From contig JAISMC010000018.1 in the NCBI GenBank assembly GCA_031276965.1, positions 1-42,348 on the forward strand: DNA of 42,348 bases, read 5' to 3'. Origin of the DNA: Treponema sp. (GTDB taxonomy: Bacteria; Spirochaetota; Spirochaetia; Treponematales; Breznakiellaceae). A model generated the notes under the pieces. That model was not told where the DNA came from. It worked only from the letters and a program-made list of their open reading frames with translations, and did no database searches. This document shows positions 1 to 7,663 of the stretch, one piece after another (within the stretch, counting starts at the first letter, position 1; every line of letters begins with the position of its first letter). The position numbers and the translations under genes were made by a program.

Positions 1-89
1 CGCTTACAAAAATTTGGTAGTAAACCAGACGGTATAATAAACTTCCTATCGAACGAGCCTCCGTTCAAACAAAAGCGCAGCTTAAGATA

Positions 90-118
90 CCGCAGGGCTT
101 GCCCTGCGGAGGCTCATT
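90..118. repeat. Palindromic intergenic repeat, family A copy 1
   Basis: A perfect 9-bp stem, CCGCAGGGC-tt-GCCCTGCGG, is followed by AGGCTCATT. The reverse complement of this stretch matches the sequence just after prs (around 21052-21079), which also reads AATGAGCCT, then a CCGCAG...CTGCGG palindrome, then TAT. The two copies sit at opposite ends of unrelated genes, so this looks like a dispersed palindromic repeat rather than a gene-specific terminator. No coding sequence is credible in 1-294; the 74-codon ORF there overlaps the rnpB promoter and start. Confidence 0.6.
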
Positions 119-284
119 CGCAGTGGGGTCTCATACCCAAGAACCCGCCTTTCGGCGGGGGGGCTTTAGGGCGGGGAGGTTCATTGGCGAAGATTTGAAA
201 GATCCATTCCACTGCAGCGCCGGGCGGCGTCCCGCAGGGCAGGGGGCTTTAGTCCGCCTGGCCGGATTTTCCGCATTGTGGTAC

Positions 285-290
285 TATAAT
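285..290 (+). promoter_or_regulatory. -10 box of the rnpB promoter
   Basis: A perfect TATAAT lies 5 bp before the predicted 5' strand of helix P1 of RNase P RNA (GCGATGAACC). That puts the expected transcription start almost exactly at the first base of the mature RNA. No good -35 hexamer is visible 16-18 bp upstream. Confidence 0.6.
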
Positions 291-294
291 ATAG

Positions 295-756
295 GCGATG
301 AACCAGGCCGCCGCGGCTTATAACGGCTCTGTTTCGTTCATAAGCTGAGGAAAGTCCGGGCTCCGCAGGGCATGATGCCGGGTAACTCCCGGGCGGTCCT
401 TCCTCAAGGGGGGGCCGACAGCAAGCGCAGCAGAAAGCATACAGCCCCGGGGCGGTTCCGAAAGGGACGGTCCCGGCGGTAATGGTGAAAGGGCAGGGTA
501 AGAGCCTACCGCGGAACCGGTAACGGTTCCGGCACGGCAAGCCTCATCAGGAGCAAAGTCAAGCAGCGTCGCCGGGGGTTATCCCTTGGCATGGGGATTG
601 GGCTCCGGTCCGGTCTCCGGCGGCGGCCCGCCGCTTAGACGCGGGTAGACTGCACGGAAACGGCCGGCAACGGCCGTTCCAGACAGATGGCGGCAGTACG
701 GCCTCTAACCGCAGGGTTATGGGCCGTATTACAGAACCCGGCTTATGGTTCATCGC
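295..756 (+). ncRNA. rnpB: RNase P RNA, bacterial class A
   Basis: This is the catalytic RNA of ribonuclease P, which removes 5' leaders from pre-tRNAs. The universally conserved 5' core GAGGAAAGTCCGGGC is at 347-361, the GGGTAAGAGCC block is near 497, and the 3' core ACAGAACCCGGCTTA is at 731-745. The ends pair perfectly: GCGATGAACC (295-304) with GGTTCATCGC (747-756) gives a 10-bp P1. GCTTAT/ATAAGC just inside fits P3. At about 460 nt it is longer than the usual 350-400 nt; the extra length lies in GC-rich hairpins between about 590 and 700. A T-run follows P1 directly, so P1 probably doubles as the terminator stem. Annotated protein ORFs across this stretch are spurious. Confidence 0.95.
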
Positions 757-763
757 TTTTTTT
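747..763 (+). terminator. P1 strand plus U-tract ending rnpB
   Basis: The 3' strand of P1 (GGTTCATCGC) is followed at once by seven T residues. A stem then a U-run is the layout of an intrinsic terminator, except that the other half of the stem is about 450 nt upstream at the 5' end of the RNA. Confidence 0.5.
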
Positions 764-1000
764 GAAAAATACTGCAAGAACGGTTTGTGAACCGGATCTG
801 CCTTGTATTCCATGAGGCTGCTCCAACACCAGCCGGATTTTGAAGCCGCCTCTCATATTATACGTTGGACTTATTCGACAAGCCGGTTGGTTGTTCCGGA
901 TGTTGGTCCGGCGAAAGTCTCCCGGGAAAATACGGATTTTTGATAAAATCCATGTTTTCCTGTTGTTTCTAAGTGGTTGTTGGCGAACTTTCGGTTTGAC

Positions 1001-1030
1001 GGAAACCTGAAGTTTCCAAACAACTCCGTT
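1001..1030. repeat. Dispersed repeat, family B copy 1
   Basis: The stretch begins GGAAACCTGAAGTTTCC and ends AACTCCGTT. It aligns over its whole length with 21148-21176, after prs, with about five differences. The first 17 bases form a 6-bp hairpin. Confidence 0.55.
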
Positions 1031-1056
1031 GACTTTTTGTATTAAAAGGTATACAT
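1029..1056 (+). promoter_or_regulatory. Candidate promoter of the mre operon
   Basis: TTGACT (1029-1034) is followed about 16 bp later by ATACAT (1051-1056). The predicted start of transcription would be within a few bases of the ATG at 1066, which has no Shine-Dalgarno sequence. If correct, the first gene would be translated from a leaderless or near-leaderless mRNA. The -35 box overlaps the end of the family B repeat. Confidence 0.4.
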
Positions 1057-1065
1057 CATTAAGAA

Positions 1066-2013
1066 ATGTTAACAGAACGGTTTCATTCCGATTACGGCGT
1101 TCAGATACATAGAAAACAGGTAATACATACGGCGGTTTTAGCCGTTCTTGTGGGCGTTCTCATTGCGGCGCTGGCCGTTTTTATTACGGGCTGGCGGAGC
1201 CGGTTTGGAACTGAAAGAAAGGAATTGCTGAGGCTTTGGGAAAAAGGCGTCTATGAGGAAGCTTTCAGGATGAGCAGGGAAAAGCTGGTCCGGAAACCCA
1301 TGGATTACTTCCTCCTCACCCTGAACGGTTTTTCGGCCTATCAGCTTGCCATTGCCCAGATAAACGCCTTTGATACCCTTACCTTTACTGACGACGCCAT
1401 CTGGTCCCTCAGAAAGGCTCTGCTGACCAAACGGGGCGCCTCCGACCCCAGGGTTTTCTATGTCCTGGGAAAGGCCTATTACTATAAAGGAAACGGTTAC
1501 GCCGATTTGGCGGTTAAATATCTGGAGAAGGCCCAAAGCGCTTCCTACAATGCCCGGGACATCCCCGAATATCTGGGGCTTGCCTATGCGGCGGTCCACG
1601 ATTACCGGAACAGCGTTGCCTCCTTTACCCGGGCATTGAATCCCGAAGGGGCCGGGGAGGAGCCTTCGGATCTGTTGCTCCTCTCCATAGCCCGGTCCTA
1701 TATGCAGCTGGAAGAGCCGGATACGGCCAAGGCTTACCTGCTGCGATGTATCGACACCACCAGGGACGCCGCCACAAAATTGAGCGCCAAGCTGCTCCTG
1801 GGGATCATCCTCGGCGGCGCCGGAGACTCCCGGGGCGCCGAGGCTCTGTATTTGGAGATTTTAGAGATTGACAGCGAAAATGCGGAAGCCCATTTTCAGC
1901 TGGGGGAATTATACGCCGCGGAAGGAGACGCCACCAGAGCCAGAGCTGAGTGGAGAAGGGCGTACCGTATTGATCCCTTCCATAGTCAGGTCAGGGCCCG
2001 GCTTAATATGTAG
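1066..2013 (+). CDS. TPR-repeat membrane-anchored protein preceding mreB
   Basis: This 315-aa protein has one N-terminal membrane segment (residues about 21-43, rich in A, V, L, I) and then a long TPR solenoid. Clear TPR-like helices include FYVLGKAYYYKGNGYADLAVKY and AHFQLGELYAAEGDATRARAEW near the C terminus. The topology suggests an inner-membrane anchor with a large scaffold domain. It lies 24 bp before mreB on the same strand and is the first gene of the cell-shape operon, so a link to elongasome assembly is a reasonable inference but nothing in the sequence proves it. The ATG at 1066 lacks a visible Shine-Dalgarno sequence; no better in-frame start is seen downstream. Confidence 0.8.
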   Translation: MLTERFHSDYGVQIHRKQVIHTAVLAVLVGVLIAALAVFITGWRSRFGTERKELLRLWEKGVYEEAFRMSREKLVRKPMDYFLLTLNGFSAYQLAIAQINAFDTLTFTDDAIWSLRKALLTKRGASDPRVFYVLGKAYYYKGNGYADLAVKYLEKAQSASYNARDIPEYLGLAYAAVHDYRNSVASFTRALNPEGAGEEPSDLLLLSIARSYMQLEEPDTAKAYLLRCIDTTRDAATKLSAKLLLGIILGGAGDSRGAEALYLEILEIDSENAEAHFQLGELYAAEGDATRARAEWRRAYRIDPFHSQVRARLNM

Positions 2014-2037
2014 CCTGTTAATCAAAATGGAGGAAGT

Positions 2038-3066
2038 ATGTTCGGAATGAATTCATCGGATATCGGTATTGATTTAGGAACCTGCAATACCCTTATCTAT
2101 ATACGCGGAAAGGGGATTGTGATAAACGAACCTTCGGTGGTTGCGGTGGAACGGGGTACTAAGAAGGTCATGGCCGTGGGAGTGGAGGCAAAGCGGATGC
2201 TCTGGAAAACCCCGGGAAATATTATCGCCATCAGGCCCATGCGTGACGGGGTTATTGCGGATCTGGAATCCACCGAGAAGATGATCCGTTACTTCATTTC
2301 CAAGGTGCTTCCCCGTTACCGCTTTATTAAACCCAGGATGGTTATCGGTATCCCCTCGTGCATCACCGAAGTGGAACGCCGGGCGGTGGAGGAAAGCGCC
2401 TACAAGGCGGGGGCCAGGGAAGTAATTGTGATCGAGGAAAGCCGGGCCGCGGCCATAGGGGCGGACATCCCTATCTGGGAACCGGCGGGACACATGATCT
2501 GCGACATAGGAGGAGGTACCACCGAAATATCCGTCATATCCCTGGGGGGCATGGTGGTTACCAACGCCATACGGCTGGGGGGCGATGAATTTGATGAGGC
2601 TATCATAAAACATGTCAGAAATGTACATAATCTTATCATCGGGGAGCAGACTGCGGAACGGCTTAAGGTAGAGATCGGCAACGCTTCCCCGGACAAAACC
2701 ATCGAAAAAGTTGAAATTAAGGGGACCGACGCCATCACCGGACTGCCCCGGCGGCTGGAGATTGACTCGGTGGAAGTCAGGGAAGCCTTGAAAGATCCCA
2801 TCACCCAGATAATCGACGAAATAAAGGCAACCCTGGGACAAACCCCGCCGGAACTGGCCGCGGACATTGTGGAGCGGGGTATCGTAATGACAGGCGGCGG
2901 TTCCCTGCTCAAGGGCCTGCCCAGGCTTATATCAAAAGAGACGGGGGTGCCGGTCATACTGGCGGAACGGCCCCTGGACTGCGTCGCCCTGGGGGCGGGC
3001 AAGTACTTTGAGTATACCAAGAGCCATGACAATACTCTTAGCATGTATGATAATCTGAACGGATAG
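2038..3066 (+). CDS. mreB: Rod-shape-determining protein MreB
   Basis: MreB is the bacterial actin that forms membrane-associated filaments and directs lateral cell-wall synthesis. The 342-aa length is typical. Actin-fold nucleotide-binding motifs are visible: phosphate-1 [13 protein letters not shown] near the N terminus, phosphate-2 [17 protein letters not shown] in the middle, and the adenosine motif [14 protein letters not shown] near the C terminus. The ATG is preceded by a strong GGAGGA five bases upstream. mreC follows after 4 bp, then mreD, pbp2 and rodA, the classic elongasome order. In spirochaetes this system must work beside the periplasmic flagella that shape the cell. Confidence is very high. 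Confidence 0.98.
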   Translation: MFGMNSSDIGIDLGTCNTLIYIRGKGIVINEPSVVAVERGTKKVMAVGVEAKRMLWKTPGNIIAIRPMRDGVIADLESTEKMIRYFISKVLPRYRFIKPRMVIGIPSCITEVERRAVEESAYKAGAREVIVIEESRAAAIGADIPIWEPAGHMICDIGGGTTEISVISLGGMVVTNAIRLGGDEFDEAIIKHVRNVHNLIIGEQTAERLKVEIGNASPDKTIEKVEIKGTDAITGLPRRLEIDSVEVREALKDPITQIIDEIKATLGQTPPELAADIVERGIVMTGGGSLLKGLPRLISKETGVPVILAERPLDCVALGAGKYFEYTKSHDNTLSMYDNLNG

Positions 3067-3070
3067 GACC

Positions 3071-3961
3071 ATGCGGATTAGAAAGGACCGGAAACAGGGC
3101 CGCGGTAATGTGGATCTCTATGTTTTCGCCGCCCTAAGTTTGGTTTCTTTTTCCGTTTTGCTTTTTTCAACCCGCAGTTTTGTGGCTAGCGTGAAGGATG
3201 CGGGGTTGTCCCTGTTTTCCGGTTTCCGGGGCAGTATTCATGAGGCCTCTTCCTTAGTATCCAATACGGTCCTGTCCATCCAGGAACTGGCTACTCTGCG
3301 GCGGGAATATGCGGAACTTGCCGGCCGCATGACCCGCTATGAACAGCTTGAACGGAGCGCCGCTGAGATCCGCCAGGAGAACAACCGCCTTCGGGAACAG
3401 CTGGGTTTTTCCGAAACCCTCCGTTACCGGCACATCCCCGCGGAACTTATAGGCCGGGATCCGGACAACCTTTTTTCAGCCATTGTGATCAACAAAGGAA
3501 AGCGGGAAGGGATCGCCAATAATATGCCGGTCATCGCTTACCAGAACGGCGTGCAGGCCCTGGTGGGCAAGGTAATCCAAACCGCTCAGTTTGAAAGTCT
3601 CGTCATGCCCCTTTACGACGGCAGCTCCTATGTTTCTTCCCGGCTTTCCGAATCCCGGTACGAGGGTATAGTGGAAGGGCGGGGGAGCCCCGATTTCCCT
3701 CTGGTGATGCGGCTGATCCGGAAACAGGCCCGGGACGAGATAAACTACGGCGAACTTATTATTTCCAGCGGCATAGGAGGGGTATATCCTTCGGGAATAA
3801 CCATAGGCCGGGTAAGTAATATCCTGTACCAGGAGGACGAGACTTCCATGGGGGTAGAATTGGAGGCGGTGGTGGATTTTTCCCGGCTGGAGTATGTCTT
3901 TGTGATTGACGCCGAGGACATGCGAAAGGCGGAAGCCGGAGAAGGGGAGGCGGATGGCTAA
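3071..3961 (+). CDS. mreC: Rod-shape-determining protein MreC
   Basis: MreC links MreB filaments to the periplasmic part of the elongasome. This 296-aa protein has the expected plan: a basic cytoplasmic N terminus, one membrane segment (LYVFAALSLVSFSVLLF, about residues 14-30), a coiled coil (about 60-115, LATLRREYAELAGRMTRYEQLE...NNRLREQL), and a beta-rich domain. The family signature AVVINKGxxDGI appears as AIVINKGKREGIANNMPVI. The acidic tail after about residue 280 is not conserved in the family. The stop codon overlaps the start of mreD by 8 bp, indicating coupled translation. Confidence 0.95.
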   Translation: MRIRKDRKQGRGNVDLYVFAALSLVSFSVLLFSTRSFVASVKDAGLSLFSGFRGSIHEASSLVSNTVLSIQELATLRREYAELAGRMTRYEQLERSAAEIRQENNRLREQLGFSETLRYRHIPAELIGRDPDNLFSAIVINKGKREGIANNMPVIAYQNGVQALVGKVIQTAQFESLVMPLYDGSSYVSSRLSESRYEGIVEGRGSPDFPLVMRLIRKQARDEINYGELIISSGIGGVYPSGITIGRVSNILYQEDETSMGVELEAVVDFSRLEYVFVIDAEDMRKAEAGEGEADG

Positions 3962-4457
3962 AAATATCGTCTGGGGAACGATTTTTGCCCTTCTGGCGGC
4001 GGTGCTCCAGTCTACCCTGCTTGCCCGGCTTGCCCTGTACCGTGCAGTTCCCGATCTTGCCCTGGGCATCTTGGTGTTTACCGCCTATGTAAACGGTACT
4101 ATGACGGGGCAGCTTACCGGTTTCTGTTCCGGCATTCTTTTGGACTTTATTTCCGCCGCCCCCCTGGGGCTGAATACTTTTATTCGCACTATCGTGGGGG
4201 CCCTGGCGGGTCTTATGAGGGGGACCTTTTTTCTGGACATTATCTTTCTTCCCATGGCCCTCTGCGCTTCCGCCACCCTCTGCAAAGCGGCGCTGTGTTT
4301 TTTGCTGCACCTGCTCTTTGCCGACGCGGTGGCGGCCTATGCCCTTATGGATCCTACCCTTTGGGTTGAACTGCTCCTGAACACCCTTTCCGCGCCCTTT
4401 CTCTTCGGGTTATTGAAGCTGTTCAGTACGCTGTTGACGGGACGGAGAGAAAGCTGA
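3954..4457 (+). CDS. mreD: Rod-shape-determining protein MreD
   Basis: MreD is a small polytopic membrane protein of the elongasome. I place the start at the ATG at 3954 (MAKNIVWGTIF...), giving 167 aa, rather than the earlier in-frame ATG at 3906, because the upstream 16 residues are charged and lie wholly inside mreC, while GGGGAGG precedes 3954. About five hydrophobic segments are visible. The motif VPDLALGILVFTAYVNGTMTGQLTGFCSGILLDFISAAPLG matches the conserved MreD core of a Pro-Asp in the second helix and a GxxxGLxxD-like stretch. It overlaps both neighbours, ending in TGATG with pbp2. Confidence 0.92.
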   Translation: MAKNIVWGTIFALLAAVLQSTLLARLALYRAVPDLALGILVFTAYVNGTMTGQLTGFCSGILLDFISAAPLGLNTFIRTIVGALAGLMRGTFFLDIIFLPMALCASATLCKAALCFLLHLLFADAVAAYALMDPTLWVELLLNTLSAPFLFGLLKLFSTLLTGRRES

Positions 4458-6316
4458 TGCCTCCGGGAGAAGAAAATTCTGAACTGCGGATCAGGATACT
4501 GCAGATCATTTTTATTCTGATATTTGCGTTCTACACCATAAGGCTCTTCAGCATGCAGATCTTAAGGGGCGACGTATATACGTCCAGGGCCAGGAACATA
4601 GCCCGGAGTACCACCGTTATTCCCGCACAGCGGGGGGAGATCTACGACCGCGCTATGGACGAAGCCCTGGTGCTTAACGCCGATTCCTTTGCGGTGAGTA
4701 TTACTCCCGGAGAGGTGCCCCAGGGACGGATCAACGAGATCATCACCAGGGTTGCGGAGATTGTGGGGCTCCCCCGGTACAGGATAGAGGAAAAGATACT
4801 CCCCCAGTATTACTATCTCTATCAGCCCCTGGAGGTTGCTTCCAACGTACCCTTTGATACCATTGCGGTCCTGGCGGAACAGGTGGATACCCTGCCGGGG
4901 GTTTCCTGGCAATCCAAGCCCATCCGGAGTTATAACGATATAGGCAGCCTCTCCCATATCATCGGGTATGTAGGAGACATTACCCGGGATGAACTGACCA
5001 TGCTCTACAACAGCGGGTATCAACAGGGCGACGTTATCGGAAAGACCGGCATAGAGCGAAAATACGACGAGGTGCTCCGGGGCAGGGACGGCCGGGAGAC
5101 AAGAACCGTAGATGTCCGGGGCAGGCGTATCTCCGGAGATGACACCAATACCAGGGTGCCTCCCGAAACGGGGAAGAACCTGGTCCTTACCATAGACCGG
5201 TCCATACAGGTTTTGACGGAAAAGGCTTTGGGGAAACGCATGGGCGCCGTGGTAGTGATGCGGCCCAACGGGGAAATTCTGGCCATGGTCTCTTATCCCT
5301 GGTACGATCCCAACCTCTTTAACAGCGTCAACATGGGGGTCCAGTATCAAGCCCTGATCAATGATCCCAATAAGCCCTTCCTGAACCGGGCCGTCCAATC
5401 CAGTTATCCCCCGGCTTCGACCTTTAAGATCCTTATGACCACGGGGATACTGGCGGAGAATCTCTTTAACCCGGAACAGACCATCAACTGTCCCGGAGAA
5501 ATTTTCTATGGGGAGCGGCTCTGGCGCTGCCATATCAGGAAACCCGGCCACGGGCGGCTTAATCTGCAGCAGGCCATGGCGCAGTCCTGCGATATTTATT
5601 ATTGGACCGTGGGAAGGGAACAGATGGGCATTGAGCGGATCATCAACTATGCCCACGAATTCGGCTTCGGTGAACTTACCGGCATCGACCTTCCCGGCGA
5701 GATCGACGGTTTTATTCCCACCCCCCAGTGGAAGGAAAAAAGTTTCCATGAACGGTGGCTTGCGGGAGATACGATGAACATGGCCATCGGTCAGGGTTTT
5801 ACCCTGGTTACCCCCATACAGATGGCGGATATGGTGGCCATGGTGGTTAACGACGGGGTTATTTACCGGCCCCATCTGCTTAAAGAAATCCGGGACCCCC
5901 TGTCGGGGGCTGTTGAAAAAAACATCGTCCCCGAAGTTATCCACGAGAGCGATATTTCCCCCGATGTTTTTAGCGCGGTACGCCGGGATATGCGGAGCGT
6001 TATCAACGCGGGGACTGCCCGGTTTCCCCTGAATATTCGTTCCGTGGAAATTGCCGGCAAAACCGGTACCGGCGAAGTTGGGCTGTCGAATCAGTGGCAT
6101 TCCTGGTTTGCCGCCTTTGCCCCTTACGAAACGGACAAACCCGGGGAACGGGTCATTGTTTCTATTATTGTGGAAGCGGTTAATCAGTGGGAATGGTGGG
6201 CTCCCTATGCTTCGGCTATTATCTTCCAGGGTATATTTGCGGGACAAAGCTATGAGGAGGCGGTGGCCTCTTTGGGGCTCCAGTATATTATGCCCATCCA
6301 GGGACGGCGGGAATGA
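4457..6316 (+). CDS. mrdA: Penicillin-binding protein 2, elongation transpeptidase
   Basis: This class B penicillin-binding protein cross-links peptidoglycan during side-wall growth, working with RodA. The 619-aa protein has one N-terminal membrane anchor (about residues 14-33), a dimerisation/pedestal domain, and a transpeptidase domain. The catalytic triad motifs are present: SxxK as STFK (321-324), the second motif as SCD (377-379), and KTG as KTGT (535-538). The IPAxRGxIYDR motif typical of PBP2 is at about 55-65. The start overlaps the mreD stop (TGATG) and the stop overlaps the rodA start (ATGA), so the genes are translationally coupled. Beta-lactams would be expected to acylate Ser321. 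Confidence 0.97.
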   Translation: MPPGEENSELRIRILQIIFILIFAFYTIRLFSMQILRGDVYTSRARNIARSTTVIPAQRGEIYDRAMDEALVLNADSFAVSITPGEVPQGRINEIITRVAEIVGLPRYRIEEKILPQYYYLYQPLEVASNVPFDTIAVLAEQVDTLPGVSWQSKPIRSYNDIGSLSHIIGYVGDITRDELTMLYNSGYQQGDVIGKTGIERKYDEVLRGRDGRETRTVDVRGRRISGDDTNTRVPPETGKNLVLTIDRSIQVLTEKALGKRMGAVVVMRPNGEILAMVSYPWYDPNLFNSVNMGVQYQALINDPNKPFLNRAVQSSYPPASTFKILMTTGILAENLFNPEQTINCPGEIFYGERLWRCHIRKPGHGRLNLQQAMAQSCDIYYWTVGREQMGIERIINYAHEFGFGELTGIDLPGEIDGFIPTPQWKEKSFHERWLAGDTMNMAIGQGFTLVTPIQMADMVAMVVNDGVIYRPHLLKEIRDPLSGAVEKNIVPEVIHESDISPDVFSAVRRDMRSVINAGTARFPLNIRSVEIAGKTGTGEVGLSNQWHSWFAAFAPYETDKPGERVIVSIIVEAVNQWEWWAPYASAIIFQGIFAGQSYEEAVASLGLQYIMPIQGRRE

Positions 6317-7623
6317 GGCTGCGGAATTTTTTGGATATAGATTTCCCCCTTTTTCTGGCGGCCCTCATTCTGACCATATTCGGCATACTTTTCATTTATT
6401 CCTCGGGGATAACCTCTACGGGGATGCTGGTTTCCCGGGAGTACCTGCGGCAGATTGTCTGGGCCGTAAGCGGGGTTATCATAGCCCTGGTAATCGCCAT
6501 GATAAATTACCGCCGCATCTATGATCTCTCCATTTATCTGTACCTGGGAACCTTACTGTTGCTGCTCTATACCTGTATCTTCGGACGGCCGGTCAACGGC
6601 GCCAGGGCATGGATAGGCATAGGCTCCTTCGGCATCCAGCCTTCGGAATTTTCCAAGATCACTACCATTCTTTTTTTAGCCTGGTATCTGGACAATACCC
6701 GGAGGAGCCAGAACAGCTTTATCCGTTTTTTACTCTCCTGCCTTATTGTACTGGTTCCCATGGGGCTTATCCTGATTCAGCCTGATTTCGGAACCTCCCT
6801 GGTATTTATTCCAATTTTACTGGTTATGACCTTTATTGCGGGCCTCTCCATCAGGTACGTTCTCTTCCTGGCTGCCAGTATAGGCCTGACCGGAACCTTC
6901 ATGGTACTTCCCCTCTGGCAGACCGCCATCCTGCGAAATTCCGTGCCCGCCATTATGGTGCTGAACAATACCCGTTTTGTTTTGATTACCATCCTCGCCC
7001 TGGCGGTGATTGTGGGTATAGCCCTTTTCGGTTTCAACAGGTATAAGAAGCGGTACTTCTACTGGATAGTTTATGCAGCAGTGGTTATTGCCATTTCTCT
7101 GGGGGTTTCCCTTATCTCCCACAAGGTGCTTCGGGATTATCAGATCATGAGGCTCATCGTGTTTTTGGATCCCAACGTCGATCCCCGGGGGTCGGGCTGG
7201 AATATCATTCAATCTATTACCGCCATAGGATCGGGGGGCTTTTGGGGAAAGGGTTATCTCCAGGGAACTCAAAGCCATTACCGTTTCCTTCCCCAGCAGA
7301 GTACGGATTTTATTTTTTCAATTTTTTCCGAGGAATGGGGATTTCTGGGGGGCATCCTGGTTTTTATTCTTTTTCTGATCATCAGCTTCAGGCTCATCAG
7401 AATTATGAAAGTTACCTCAGACCCCTTCGGGACCTATATCGGCGCCGGTTTGGCCGCTATGTACTCTTTTCATTTTTTAGTGAACGTAGGGATGACCATG
7501 GGAATCATGCCCATCACCGGGATACCCCTGCTCTTTATGTCCTACGGCGGTTCCGCCCTAATCTCCGCCATGACCGGAATAGGCCTGGCCATCAGCATCT
7601 ATATCAGAAGGTTTCAACATTAG
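6313..7623 (+). CDS. rodA: Peptidoglycan polymerase RodA
   Basis: RodA is the SEDS-family glycosyltransferase that polymerises lipid II into glycan strands and partners with PBP2. The 436-aa polytopic protein has about ten membrane segments. SEDS hallmarks are visible: GARAWIGIGSFGIQPSEFSK in the first third, the extracellular loop containing DPNVDPRGSGWNIIQSITAIGSGG, and the C-terminal PITGIPLLFMSYGGSALIS stretch. The stretch between the fifth and sixth helices contains an insertion of hydrophobic residues (around 220-270), making it longer than the usual 370-400 aa. It overlaps pbp2 by four bases. FtsW is the main alternative, but the mre context and PBP2 neighbour favour RodA. Confidence 0.95.
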   Translation: MRLRNFLDIDFPLFLAALILTIFGILFIYSSGITSTGMLVSREYLRQIVWAVSGVIIALVIAMINYRRIYDLSIYLYLGTLLLLLYTCIFGRPVNGARAWIGIGSFGIQPSEFSKITTILFLAWYLDNTRRSQNSFIRFLLSCLIVLVPMGLILIQPDFGTSLVFIPILLVMTFIAGLSIRYVLFLAASIGLTGTFMVLPLWQTAILRNSVPAIMVLNNTRFVLITILALAVIVGIALFGFNRYKKRYFYWIVYAAVVIAISLGVSLISHKVLRDYQIMRLIVFLDPNVDPRGSGWNIIQSITAIGSGGFWGKGYLQGTQSHYRFLPQQSTDFIFSIFSEEWGFLGGILVFILFLIISFRLIRIMKVTSDPFGTYIGAGLAAMYSFHFLVNVGMTMGIMPITGIPLLFMSYGGSALISAMTGIGLAISIYIRRFQH

Positions 7624-7663
7624 GCATGGAGTGGCGGCGGATATTGATTCCGGAAGAGGCGGC

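Larger units (their letters stand above)
764..1065. other. Gene-free stretch between rnpB and the mre operon
   Basis: I see no gene here. Reading frames are short and lack ribosome binding sites. It holds a GTTCCGG...TGGTCCGGCG segment near 895, related to hairpins in other gaps, and at 1001-1030 a copy of a dispersed repeat containing the stem GGAAAC-ctgaa-GTTTCC. The right edge of that repeat merges into the candidate promoter for the downstream operon. Confidence 0.5.

Noticed and set aside
33-38. TATAAT at the window start as a promoter
   Set aside because: No -35 box at suitable spacing and no gene or RNA start follows it before rnpB, which has its own -10 box.
99-323. 74-codon ORF before rnpB
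   Set aside because: It overlaps the rnpB promoter and 5' end, has no ribosome binding site, and is composed of repeat-derived and GC-rich sequence.
4562-6247. 561-codon minus-strand ORF opposite pbp2
   Set aside because: It is antisense to a clear penicillin-binding protein with all catalytic motifs. Long antisense ORFs are common in GC-rich DNA with this codon bias.
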